Assembly: GCA_964441245.1 (NCBI GenBank)
Contig: CAYTVR010000006.1
Location: 1 to 64,000 of the forward strand
Source: JALZUU01 sp964441245
GTDB lineage: Bacteria; Bacteroidota; Bacteroidia; Chitinophagales; Saprospiraceae
Length of the DNA stretch: 64,000 nt
Direction: 5' to 3'
In this document: in pieces, positions 18,897 to 28,900 of the stretch
Layout of the letters: each line of letters opens with the position of its first letter
Position numbering within the stretch: position 1 is the stretch's first letter
Translations under genes and position numbers: made by a program
Notes under the pieces: generated by a model
The model's input: the letters and a program-made list of their open reading frames with translations, nothing else
Told to the model about the DNA's origin: nothing
Database searches by the model: none

Positions 18897-19703
18897 TCAA
18901 TCCACAATAAGTATGGAATCTCTTTCGATTGCTGAGGCATTGAAAAAACCGAAAGCTCCATTGGAAATATTGCTAGGTATATTCGCAGGTGGCGTATCAA
19001 ATGGACCACCTCGATAATCTGTTTCTAACATCACCGCTAAGAAGAAATCATGTGCTTCTTTAGAAATCGACAACATCTCTAAAATGGCCACATCTCCAGT
19101 TTGCAAATCTTCATATCCAACTTCAACTCCAGGAATATCACTACCGTCTACAAATTCATCGGATACAAAATCTGAATTCCGCAAAGTATCTGCTGTCAAG
19201 GAACCATTTTTGTAAGATCTAAATAAATAAAAATCTCCAATACCAGGAAGTTCTTTGGTATACAACAAAACGCTATAGGATGCTTCATCTACCGAATATT
19301 GATAACCCAAAGAATCAATTTTAGGCAATCGACTGAGGGTCGCTGAAGATTCGTATAACTCTCCTTCTACTTCAATTTTTAATTGATACGTTTTACCTAC
19401 TTCTCCTTGAAATTCGACTGGAGTCAAATATTCTCCTTTTTCGGATTCCTCCAAAATAATGGTTTCATTTCCTTGTTCGATCCTAACATCGGCACCACTG
19501 ACTCGTGGAGCTGCTTCATTTTCAAAATAACTGGTCGTTCGACTTAGCGTCACTTTATGTGGTCCTGCTTCATTGGTAATCCATGCATCCACCACTAGCT
19601 TCAAATTATCTCCATCATTGAGTTTCAAATCAATTCTTTCCGTACAGGATTCGAACAAAAACAATACAATTACAAAAAATGACAATAGTTGTATAACTCT
19701 CAT
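18897..19703 (-). CDS. DUF4249 family lipoprotein
   Basis: A 268-residue lipoprotein. The N-terminus MRVIQLLSFFVIVLFLFESC ends in a lipobox with Cys20, so it should be lipid-anchored, probably in the outer membrane. The body has the DUF4249 layout: LVVDAWITNEAGPHKVTLSRTTSYF, VSGADVRIEQGNETIILEE, then GKTYQLKIEVEGELYESSATLSRLPKIDSL. The family has no known activity but is regularly encoded next to a TonB-dependent receptor, as here: it begins 5 bp after the receptor's stop codon on the same strand, so the two form an operon and probably one surface uptake complex. Confidence 0.88.
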   Translation of the reverse strand: MRVIQLLSFFVIVLFLFESCTERIDLKLNDGDNLKLVVDAWITNEAGPHKVTLSRTTSYFENEAAPRVSGADVRIEQGNETIILEESEKGEYLTPVEFQGEVGKTYQLKIEVEGELYESSATLSRLPKIDSLGYQYSVDEASYSVLLYTKELPGIGDFYLFRSYKNGSLTADTLRNSDFVSDEFVDGSDIPGVEVGYEDLQTGDVAILEMLSISKEAHDFFLAVMLETDYRGGPFDTPPANIPSNISNGAFGFFNASAIERDSILIVD

Positions 19704-19708
19704 AATGA

Positions 19709-22051
19709 TTAAAATTTATAGTTAAAGGTGACTGATGGGATGATTCCAAAAAGATAGGTTTTCTCAGCGTAGGTTTTTTGCGGATCATCTTCTTCTTGAC
19801 GGAAATTGATGCTGTAAGGATTTTTTCGATTATACACATTGTATAAAGAAAAAACCATTTCTCGATCGACTACTTTAAATAATTTCTTTTTCAATTTCCA
19901 AGAAACAGATAAATCCAATCGATGATAAGCTGGTAATCTTTCGCTATTGCGACCAGAAAATACAGGAACAATCATTCCATAATATTCATAACGTCCAGTT
20001 GGCAAAGTCACTGCACTCCCAGAGGAGTAAACCCAGTTGGTTGAAATATTCCACTGCTTAGATAAAACATAAGAAAGGACCACTGAAAGATCATGGGTTT
20101 TATCAAATTTAGTGGGATAATATTTCCCATCATTAATCTCTTTTATTTTTCGTTCGCTTCTTGCGAGCGTGTAACCAATCCAACCTGTTAAGTCACCTTT
20201 TTGTTTTTTCAACAACAATTCCAATCCATAAGCTCTCCCCTCTCCAAACCTTAATTCTCCTTCCAAATGTTCATTCAACAAGAGTTCTGCATGATCTCTA
20301 AAATCAATCGAGTTGTATATCTTTTTATAATAAACTTCAATTGAAGTTTCGATAGCATTGTCTTTAAAATTGCGAAAATATCCAGCCGCAATCTGATCCG
20401 CTTTTTGAGGTTTAACATTTGGACTACTTGGAAAATAAATATCCAAAGGAGAGGAAGAAGTACTGTTGGAGGCCAAGTGAATATATTGAAAAGTCCGATT
20501 ATAACTTAATTTTACTGAGCTCTGATCATCAATTGTAAAACGTAAACCGATTCTAGGTTCAAGCCCCGTGTAGGTATTAAATATTTTTCCAGCATCATAA
20601 AATGTAGAATCTACGGCTTCATAATTTTCATTATAATTGACTAAATTAAATCCTCCAATATTTTGAAAAGCAGAAAAACGTAGACCATAGAGCGCCTGTA
20701 AACGATCACCTATTTTTTGTTCATTACTGATATAAATGGCATGTTCTAGCGCTTTATTTTCTTCTATCTTGATCACATTAAAAATCGACTCTTCACCAAT
20801 TCCTCTAGCGCCTCCCGGATCAATCCGATGTAAAATACTTTGTGCGCCAAATTTCAAATTATTTTCTGGATTCAAAAAATAATTATAATCTAACTTCAGG
20901 CTAAAGTCCGTCAACTGAGAATCCCATTTAAAAGCTTCTGTACCTTCTGGTTCTCCCAAAGTATAATCGAAATTACTGTAATAAAATGTTAGATTAGAAA
21001 ATAGTTTATTGTTGTAGACATGATTCCAACGTACAGAACCTGTAGTATTTCCCCATCCAATTTCAAACTCTTTTCTTTGTCCCAAAACGTCTTTACCAAA
21101 ATACCCCGAGAGAAACAAACGATTTTTTTCATTGAGTTTAAAATTCACTTTCGTATTCAAATCATAAAAGTATAATTGACTTTGGCGAGCAATGGAATCT
21201 TTAGAAAAAGCAAGAAATAAATCAGCATAAGTTCGTCGACCTGAAACAATGATAGAACTATTGTCTTTCGACAAAGGGCCTTCGACCGTAAGTCGACTTG
21301 AAATGGTTCCAATCCCTGCTGTTCCTCCCCACTTCTTGACATTTCCCTCCTTCATCCGAATATCTAAAACGGAAGATAAACGCCCTCCATAATTAGCAGG
21401 AATACCTCCTTTATACAATTGAACATCTTTGATCGCATCAGGGTTAAACACAGAAAAGAAGCCAAGTAAATGAGACACATTGTAAACAGGTGCCTCATCT
21501 AGTAAAACAAGATTTTGATCTACTCCTCCACCTCTAACATAAATCCCAGAACTTCCTTCTCCTACCGTCGCTACGCCAGGTAACAATTGAATCGCTTTGA
21601 TTACATCCACCTCTCCCATCAATGCAGGAATTTGCTGAATCTGTTTCATCTTTAAATTCACTTGACTCATTTCTACTTTTTCAACACTTTCATTTTCCTT
21701 TTTAGCCGTCACTACAGCTCCCTCAATCGTTACTCCTTCCAACAGAATCTCAAAATCTTTTGTGAAGTTCTCTGAAAAATCAATGGTCGCATTAATTTGT
21801 TGATAGCCCACATAAGAAACCACCAAATCATATTTCCCTTTGGGTAAAGTCAGCGAGTAAAATCCATAAACATTCGTACTAATACCTGTTTTTAATGATG
21901 GGACAAATACTGCTGCACCTATCAGCGTTTCGCCGCTTTCAGCATCTTTCACATAACCACTCAGAGTCACTTGATCTGTTTGAGCCTTGAGCTCTGGAAA
22001 AGAAAATGTACAACAGAATATTGTGGTACATAAAAAATACAAAATTTTCAT
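19709..22051 (-). CDS. TonB-dependent receptor with carboxypeptidase-like regulatory domain (DUF4249 partner)
   Basis: A 780-residue outer-membrane receptor. Signal peptide MKILYFLCTTIFCCTFSFPELKAQ; a carboxypeptidase-regulatory-like beta domain at about 27-112 (LSGYVKDAESGETLIGAAVFVPSLKTG...); a plug at about 130-240 (PALMGEVDVIKAIQLLPGV, YVRGGGVDQNLVLLDEAPVYN); then a 22-strand-type barrel with the closing aromatic C-terminus (FGIIPSVTFNYKF). It imports an unknown ligand with energy from TonB/ExbBD. The DUF4249 lipoprotein follows after 5 bp and probably acts as its surface partner. It lacks the SusC partner SusD, so glycan import is not implied. Confidence 0.92.
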   Translation of the reverse strand: MKILYFLCTTIFCCTFSFPELKAQTDQVTLSGYVKDAESGETLIGAAVFVPSLKTGISTNVYGFYSLTLPKGKYDLVVSYVGYQQINATIDFSENFTKDFEILLEGVTIEGAVVTAKKENESVEKVEMSQVNLKMKQIQQIPALMGEVDVIKAIQLLPGVATVGEGSSGIYVRGGGVDQNLVLLDEAPVYNVSHLLGFFSVFNPDAIKDVQLYKGGIPANYGGRLSSVLDIRMKEGNVKKWGGTAGIGTISSRLTVEGPLSKDNSSIIVSGRRTYADLFLAFSKDSIARQSQLYFYDLNTKVNFKLNEKNRLFLSGYFGKDVLGQRKEFEIGWGNTTGSVRWNHVYNNKLFSNLTFYYSNFDYTLGEPEGTEAFKWDSQLTDFSLKLDYNYFLNPENNLKFGAQSILHRIDPGGARGIGEESIFNVIKIEENKALEHAIYISNEQKIGDRLQALYGLRFSAFQNIGGFNLVNYNENYEAVDSTFYDAGKIFNTYTGLEPRIGLRFTIDDQSSVKLSYNRTFQYIHLASNSTSSSPLDIYFPSSPNVKPQKADQIAAGYFRNFKDNAIETSIEVYYKKIYNSIDFRDHAELLLNEHLEGELRFGEGRAYGLELLLKKQKGDLTGWIGYTLARSERKIKEINDGKYYPTKFDKTHDLSVVLSYVLSKQWNISTNWVYSSGSAVTLPTGRYEYYGMIVPVFSGRNSERLPAYHRLDLSVSWKLKKKLFKVVDREMVFSLYNVYNRKNPYSINFRQEEDDPQKTYAEKTYLFGIIPSVTFNYKF

Positions 22052-22309
22052 AGCTTATATTTTCAGAGTTAGCAATTAGACAAGCATTACAATTGAGTGC
22101 TCGGTAAATTATTATAATCTAGTTTTCATTAATACTGACGATAAAAGTTGGCGCTTTCCCTTAGTTGGTTGAATAAATTTTATCGAATTAACATAATTTA
22201 ACAAGAGTTTGGCTGAATTTTAGATAATAACATACCGTAAGCTTTGTATTTTCCGTTAGAAATAATGATCCCTTAAGGCTGTTATAATTTGTCTAAAAAT
22301 ATCAATCTG

Positions 22310-23158
22310 ATGAATACCATTAAAAATTACTTTCTCTTGTGTTTAGCCTTTTTTGTCGTCCAGATAAATGTTGGGGCACAGGATTTAAATATGTTGGAAA
22401 TTGTTGAAGAAGACTTGCCAAGTGGCGATGTAGCTATTTACGCTAAAAATACGGGTTACTGTCCTTTAACAGCCACTTTAGATTTTCCTGTTTTAAAAAA
22501 CATGAATGTAGATGTAAAACTTCCTTACGAATGCGTCATTCCTGCTCAAGCAGAAAAACATTTAATTCTAAAAGTGAGTGAAAAAAAGAATATCAAATCT
22601 GGTTCGTATGAATATAGATATAGCCTAGGCTATGTCATGGGAGATGTCATCAACGGTGGTCATGATGATGACTTTGTGTATCAATTACCTTTTAAACATG
22701 GACATTCTCATTTAGTCGGACAAGGCTACAATGGTCGATTTTCACATAGTCGAATGAATTGTTTGGATTTCAATATGGATGAAAAAACAGAGGTTTGTGC
22801 TGCTAGAGCAGGAACGGTAATTCAAATAAAAGAAGATTCTAACGTAGGTTGTACTTCTTCCCGATGTAAATCCAAAGCCAATTATGTGGTGGTCTATCAC
22901 GAAGATGGAAGTTTAGCTCGATACATTCACTTAAAACTCAATGGCAGTAAGGTCAAGCTAGGGCAAAAAGTAAAAGCAGGTGATGTTATTGGTTATAGTG
23001 GGAATACAGGTTGGTCTAGTGGTCCTCATTTACATTTCGAAGTCAACAAACCTGGTAAAAACAATATCACTTACACCGTTCCTACTAAGTTTAAAGTTGA
23101 TGAAGGACGAGTAACTTATCTAAAAGAAGGGGAAACCTATAAAGCTTGTCATAATTAG
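22310..23158 (+). CDS. Secreted M23 family (LytM-type) metallopeptidase
   Basis: A 282-residue exported protein starting at ATG 22310 (MNTIKNYFLLCLAFFVVQINVGAQ, a signal peptide). An in-frame TTG seven codons earlier is less likely. The C-terminal ~140 residues are a LytM/M23 domain with GRFSHSRMNCLDFNM (zinc-ligand H and D), VVVYHEDGSLARYIHL and GPHLHFEV (HxH). The N-terminal ~110 residues form a beta-rich domain (VAIYAKNTGYCPLTATLDFP) seen in related proteins. It likely cleaves peptidoglycan cross-links or another extracellular peptide. No T9SS domain is present, so it should stay in the periplasm. Confidence 0.88.
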   Translation: MNTIKNYFLLCLAFFVVQINVGAQDLNMLEIVEEDLPSGDVAIYAKNTGYCPLTATLDFPVLKNMNVDVKLPYECVIPAQAEKHLILKVSEKKNIKSGSYEYRYSLGYVMGDVINGGHDDDFVYQLPFKHGHSHLVGQGYNGRFSHSRMNCLDFNMDEKTEVCAARAGTVIQIKEDSNVGCTSSRCKSKANYVVVYHEDGSLARYIHLKLNGSKVKLGQKVKAGDVIGYSGNTGWSSGPHLHFEVNKPGKNNITYTVPTKFKVDEGRVTYLKEGETYKACHN

Positions 23159-23204
23159 ATTTTGTGCTTAAGCAATAAGATTTTTTGATTTAAAAATCTG
23201 TCCT

Positions 23205-23239
23205 AAAACTCGGAAATTGTTCGACAATTTCCGAGTTTT
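23205..23239 (+). terminator. Terminator after the M23 peptidase gene
   Basis: A perfect 15-bp stem (23205-23219 / 23225-23239) with a 5-nt TTCGA loop, followed by TTT ATTTT. It lies 47 bp past the stop of the M23 gene. Confidence 0.9.
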
Positions 23240-23363
23240 TTTATTTTAATACTTTCAAATATATCGGGTATTAGTCTACCCTAATCCGCAACATTTACAA
23301 TCCACTTTCGTAAAAAAACACATTCAAAATACATTCACCCAGAAGCATTCATGTGTTTCTCAA

Positions 23364-23909
23364 ATGATCAAACCAATGGAAGTTGTTACACAAATACTAG
23401 GACTCAACTCAAGAGTCAATCACCCAACGCATGGAAAAGGAGTCATTGTCAAAATACGCAAAGCAGCTTATGATGTATGTTTTGTAGATCATGGGATCCA
23501 ACATGTAGGCCGAGATTACCAAAATTGGGAAATTATTGAAGCGGTAACTCCTGAAGAAACCATCACTTTCAATGGAGCTGAAAAGTCCTTAATGAAAATT
23601 TTGCGACACTGGTCCGATATCGCAGAGCCTGTTGATTTAGGTGATAAATGGGATGGCGGAACCATGATCCTTAAACCAGCGGATAATAGTTTAAAATCAA
23701 AAGAAATAGGTATCGACGTATTTTTTCACAAAATAGTCATGGTTCGAGATCGACTTAGAGTGATGGAACAACGGATCAACGCTAGTAAATTAAGCGATGA
23801 AGAAAAAGTAAATTTGCAGCAATATATCACGCGGATCTACGGTAGTTTGACCACGTTTAATGTATTATTTAAACATAAAAAAGACAATTTTGTAGGTGGA
23901 AAAGCCTAA
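23364..23909 (+). CDS. Hypothetical protein with SH3-like N-terminal segment
   Basis: A 181-residue cytoplasmic protein with no signal or membrane segment. The N-terminal ~45 residues (SRVNHPTHGKGVIVKIRKAAYDVCFVDHGIQHV) look like a small SH3/Tudor-type barrel as found in UvrD- or CarD-like proteins that bind nucleic acid or partners. The rest is helical (FFHKIVMVRDRLRVMEQRINASKLSDEEK...). No family was recognised and no function is claimed. The ATG at 23364 is used; a second in-frame Met is four codons later. A family 1 repeat lies 16 bp past its stop. Confidence 0.65.
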   Translation: MIKPMEVVTQILGLNSRVNHPTHGKGVIVKIRKAAYDVCFVDHGIQHVGRDYQNWEIIEAVTPEETITFNGAEKSLMKILRHWSDIAEPVDLGDKWDGGTMILKPADNSLKSKEIGIDVFFHKIVMVRDRLRVMEQRINASKLSDEEKVNLQQYITRIYGSLTTFNVLFKHKKDNFVGGKA

Positions 23910-23924
23910 AAAACATCGAGCTAA

Positions 23925-24033
23925 ATGATTTCGTTTGGTCTTTTGGTCAACCAAATAAATTTGGTTGTCAAAGCAAAGCTTTGAAAGCGTAAAAACTTCA
24001 ACTCCATTATATATTTTGACCAAATGAAATCAT
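23925..24033. repeat. Palindromic dispersed repeat, family 1, copy B
   Basis: A 109-bp element bounded by ATGATTTCGTTTGGTC (23925-23940) and GACCAAATGAAATCAT (24018-24033), 15 of 16 bases complementary. Its reverse complement aligns with copy A at 4349-4455, including the centre with AAAGCTT and CAACCAAAT and a few flanking bases. The rest of the gene-free stretch 23910-24462 shows only a short hairpin near 24094 (CGTTCTT / AAGAACG). Confidence 0.7.
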
Positions 24034-24462
24034 AAAGAACCAAAAACATAGATTTTTGCAAAAAATTAGAAATCCTAAAAACTATTGTCGAATGGCGTTC
24101 TTATCAAGAACGTCATTCCTTGTTCTTGATCTATCCACTCTGGTCAAATCCTTTTTTCCAATCTCTCCGAATTATTCCTTAAAATGTTAGTCTTTTTTTC
24201 TCTGAAAATCGATGTTTTGCCAAACAAAAGTTTAAATTTACGCATCCTTGTTTGATACTACTTTACTTGAAGATCTACTTCGCAAATACCAATTATCGAA
24301 TAATATTTCATCAATTTATTCTACTTCATCGAACTATGCTTAAATTGAAATGTTTGATTGTAGCATAACCTACTCGGTTCAAAATCCCAGAACACCAAAA
24401 GCTGATACTTAATAATTGTTTAAAATCACTCTGTTTCCAAAAGCAGCGTATCAAATTATCAT

Positions 24463-25794
24463 ATGACAATCGATTTTTCAAAGTTCATTTTTGCTTTAAT
24501 TTTAACTAGTTGCATATCTTCCTGTTTTGTAATGGATAATCCCTTTTCTTCCGTTGCTCCTGGCAGTTGGAGAGCCGTTTTACAAATAGAGCCTAAGGTT
24601 CCTTTTGAAAATAAAAAGGGTAAACCGCTTCCAGAATTAATGGATATTCAAATGGAAGAAGTCACAGAAGGTGAACTTCCTTTCCTCATGGAGGTAACAT
24701 ATCTGGATAAGGACCGTTTTTATATTGAAATCATTAATGGAGGAGAAAGAATCCGATTGGATGATATCGAATTTGGTCATGATAGAAGAACAGGAAAGGA
24801 TACTATTTTGATCAATATTCCCGTTTATGAAGCTTATATCCGTGCGGACTTTGAGGAACGGATGATGGCTGGAGAATTTGTCCCAACGAATAGAAAAAAT
24901 TATTCTATCCCATTTATTGCAAGGCATGGTCAAAACCATCGTTTTACAAGGCTTAAAAAGAAACCTGTTATTGATTTGAGTGGCAAATGGGAAACTACTT
25001 TTGGTGTAAATGAAGAAGAACCGTATAAAGCCATTGGTGAATTTTCTCAAAATGGAAATCAACTTAGCGGTACTTTTAGAACAGAAACAGGAGACTATCG
25101 CTTTCTCGATGGAACAATCCAAGGAGATAAACTATATTTATCTTGTTTTGATGGCGCACATGCTTTCTTATTTGAAGGCAAAATACTAGAAGATAAAAGT
25201 ATCACTGGTAGTTTTCAATCAGGAAGTCATTACAAAACAACTTGGGTGGCTAAACGAAATGAATCTTTTGAATTAGAAGATCCCAATAACCTGACTTTTT
25301 TAAAAGAAGGAGCAAAAGAACTAAACTTTGAATTTGAAGATCCGAATGGAAAAATGATTTCATTAGCCAATGAGGATTACCAGGGGAAAGTAAAAATTGT
25401 GCAGATTTTTGGTACTTGGTGTCCTAACTGTCGCGATGAAACAGAATTTTTACAAAGGTACCTAAAAGAGCATCCAAATGATGACTTAAAAATCATTGCA
25501 CTTGCTTTTGAAAAACATAAAGACCAAGCAAAAGCAAATAAAGTCATAACGACTTATAAAAAACAGTTTGATATTAAATATGACATGGTCCATGCTGGAT
25601 ATTATAATAAAAAAGAAGCCGCAAAGGCTCTGCCCATGTTGAATCATATCCTTTCTTATCCTACTATGATATTTGTGGATCGAAAAGGACAAGTACGAAA
25701 AATCCACACAGGTTTTAATGGCCCTGCGACTAGTAAGTATGAAGCTTTCGCTAAAGAATTTGATGAATTGGTTCAAGGCTTGTTAGCTGAATAA
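24463..25794 (+). CDS. TlpA-like thioredoxin-fold lipoprotein
   Basis: A 443-residue exported lipoprotein: MTIDFSKFIFALILTSCISSC gives a lipobox-type Cys. The N-terminal ~270 residues are beta-rich (LSGKWETTFGVNEEEPYKAIGEF, LSGTFRTETGDYRFLDGTI, ITGSFQSGSHYKTTW), similar to DUF4369-like domains. The C-terminal ~160 residues are a TlpA/AhpC-type thioredoxin domain with FGTWCPNCRDE (CxxC about 321-324) and the cis-Pro region SYPTMIFVD. Such proteins reduce disulfides in the periplasm or at the cell surface. It starts after a long gap and appears monocistronic. Confidence 0.85.
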   Translation: MTIDFSKFIFALILTSCISSCFVMDNPFSSVAPGSWRAVLQIEPKVPFENKKGKPLPELMDIQMEEVTEGELPFLMEVTYLDKDRFYIEIINGGERIRLDDIEFGHDRRTGKDTILINIPVYEAYIRADFEERMMAGEFVPTNRKNYSIPFIARHGQNHRFTRLKKKPVIDLSGKWETTFGVNEEEPYKAIGEFSQNGNQLSGTFRTETGDYRFLDGTIQGDKLYLSCFDGAHAFLFEGKILEDKSITGSFQSGSHYKTTWVAKRNESFELEDPNNLTFLKEGAKELNFEFEDPNGKMISLANEDYQGKVKIVQIFGTWCPNCRDETEFLQRYLKEHPNDDLKIIALAFEKHKDQAKANKVITTYKKQFDIKYDMVHAGYYNKKEAAKALPMLNHILSYPTMIFVDRKGQVRKIHTGFNGPATSKYEAFAKEFDELVQGLLAE

Positions 25795-25951
25795 GAATGC
25801 TGATTTTTTTTTGGTTGCTTTGAGGTAGATATGATTTAAATAATTGAAAACGCTTTTTTTAAACTATAGAGATCAAATTGAAGGGTAATTATTTTGACTT
25901 TACGAAAGTACAGTCGGTTAACTATGAGAAATTTAAACTAGAGATTTTAAC

Positions 25952-28900
25952 ATGAATTTCACCTTAGCATATTGTATCGAAAATAGAGATGCTGCGCTTG
26001 AGTTTGATCATCACTTAAGCATGGCCGGTTTTTCATTTGATCATATATCTTGTGATCAAGTACGGGAAGACGAGTGCCTTGAAAAACGCATTAATGATCC
26101 AAGCAAACCTGTCTTATTACTAGTCAGTGATAATTTTCTAAAGTCTACAGAATGCATGTACAGAGCACTGTTCATGATTCAATCTAATCTAAAAACGCAA
26201 CATATTCAACCCATCGTCATTGATGGTCGTCAGAAGGAGGATACAGGAGCTTATAAAGCGGTACCTACCACTTTTGATCGAGTCAGCAATGTCATTCAGT
26301 ATATGAATTATTGGCAAGAACGATACTTGGATATGCGAAAAGAAAAGCGAGAATCCAAAGAAGAAAATCCAGCCTTTGACCGCCAATTAAAAATTGTAAG
26401 AAGTGTCTCCTCTGAAGTTGGTGAATTCTTGCGCGTACTTCGCACTACTGATTTTTGGACTTATGATCAATTCATCTATAATGAATATGAAATCTTTTTT
26501 GATGCCTTAGGGCAAATGGATTCGCATCAATCATTTAAATCCAAAATGAAAAATGCGCCTAATATTCCATTGGTCGAAGAATCCATTTCAGCACCTGACA
26601 TTGATTTAGCAACAATTCCTGGTATTTCTCTTTTGGCAACAGATCCTACGGTCACAGAAGTAGAAAGTCCTACCATAACAACTGAATCAATACCTGAAGA
26701 TCAAATCCCTATTTCAGAAATTACCGAAACAGTAATAGAAACACCGAGCACAAAATCAGATTCTAATCTTACTCCAGGTATAGAAGAAGAGGCCGAGATA
26801 AATCCAGCGTCAATCAGTAAAGATTCTAATGGTCAAATAGATATTGAGTCAGAAACTTCCACTGATATTCCTAACCAATCTTTTCCAAAAGATGCGAAGG
26901 AAGTCACTCCAATGGTAGAAATAGAAGAGGAAATTGTTCAAGAAGAATATCCAGAAACACCGCCCCTTCCTGTCGATAAAAATAAAGAAAATCCACTGCT
27001 AGAAAAATTAATCGACTATCAAAAAGAAAGAAATTCAGATACTGAGGAAGTGATGGAAGAAATCGAAATCGAGGAAGAGGAAATAGAATTGAGCCAAGAA
27101 GAAATAGAAAAGAATTTGGAAGCGCTAATCCAAGAATCTGAGGCGCCCAATACGAATAAGCTCCAATCCTCATTTACTGAAAATGAACCTCCAACTCAAA
27201 AAGAATCTTATGAGATTCTACAATCTATTTTTGAAGAGGATGACGACGACGAGGAAGAGGAGGAATATGAATTGGATCTAAGAGAAGAAGTTCATAGTTC
27301 TTCAGACCTTGAGGATGAGGATGAGGATGAGGATGAGGTCGTAGGAGTTACCGCCAATGTTCCGTCCAACCATTTTACAGACTCGTCTGATAAAGAAATA
27401 TTGGAAGAGGAAGTAATCGACTTTACCAACCAAGGCAGTGGCATCCACAGTTTTGAATTGAACTCAAAAGCTGCCTTACAAAAAGCAAACATTTTAATTA
27501 CGGGTGGAGAGATTGAACGAGGCTTGAAAATAATTGAAAACATACTAGAAGATGAACCTTATAATACGAATCTTCGCTACAAGTATGCCAGCTATCTCGC
27601 TCATCCAGCAAAAGATTTTGAAGAAGCTATCGATCAGTTAGAAGAATTGATTTTAATTGATCCTAAAAACACCAATGCATATGTGCTCTTAGCAGAATTA
27701 GCCTTAGAGCAAAAAGATTTTTTATTAGCTAAAAGCTATTATGAAAAAGCATTGAGCTTGGATGATAATCGAGTTGACATCTACTATCGACTTGGCGTTA
27801 TTTTAGATTCTTATTTTGATGAACAAAGAAAAAAAGCAGGAAAATATTTCCGTAAGGTTATCAAAATGGATGCACATCACGTAGATGCGCATTATCGATA
27901 TGCGTTGATCTTAACCGACCTTCATGATGAAGATAAAAAGGCTATTCATCAACTAGAAGAAGTATTGTTATTAGATCCAAGACATCCTTTTGCCAATTAC
28001 GATATGGCGCTAATTTTTTATAAAAATAAAAAACGTAAAAAGGCCGCCCGTTTTTACAAAAAGGCTCATATCATCAATCCTGAATTGAAAACTTTAGCCA
28101 ACGATCAAGCTTTTAAATATCCGAAAACCATCAACGAAGAAGAAGGTCCACTACCCGGCACGAGCCAACCGAATGTCATGACGGATGAGACTTTAAAATT
28201 TTTAGCAGAAGAAGCGGCAGAGGAAATTAGAGCGAGTAAGGTAGAAGACATTGAAGTGTCTTTTGCATCTGATTTAGAATTTAAACCCGTGAATCCTAAA
28301 GTTGATACGACCAAAACAGTTTTGATTACAGGGGCTACTTCTGGCATTGGACGAGCAACGGCAGATGAATTTGCTAAGCAAGGTTACCGAATGATTTTAA
28401 CGGGAAGAAGAACCACACGCTTGGATACCTTAAAAGTATATTTTGAAAAACGCTATCAGTCTAAGGTAAGTATATTGCCCTTTGATGTAAGAGATATTGC
28501 TTCGGTGCAAAAAGCAATTGATAGCTTAGAGGAAGAATGGAAAGACGTTGATATTTTGATTAACAATGCTGGCTTGGCCAAAGGTTTTGCTCCCATCCAT
28601 GAAGGAAATATTCAAGATTGGGAAACCATGATTGATACCAATATCAAAGGATTGCTTTATTTGACACGAGTCATTGCTCCGCAAATGGTCGCTCGAAAAA
28701 GCGGACACATTATCAATATTAGTTCAAGCGCGGGCAAGGAAGTTTATCCTAATGGAAATGTCTATTGTGCCACCAAACATGCAGTAGAAGCTTTGACCAA
28801 AGCAATGCGGATTGAATTGCATCAACATAACATTCGCGTAAGCCAAGTAAGTCCTGGGCATGTAGAGGAAACTGAATTTGCTTATGTCCGATTTGAGGAT

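Noticed and set aside
18823..19017. A 64-codon plus-strand frame overlapping the DUF4249 gene
   Set aside because: It starts within the terminator and runs antisense to the DUF4249 gene, with no family likeness.
26000..26330. NADase activity of the TIR-like domain
   Set aside because: The residue aligned with the catalytic glutamate appears to be Arg71, so I do not claim NAD cleavage.
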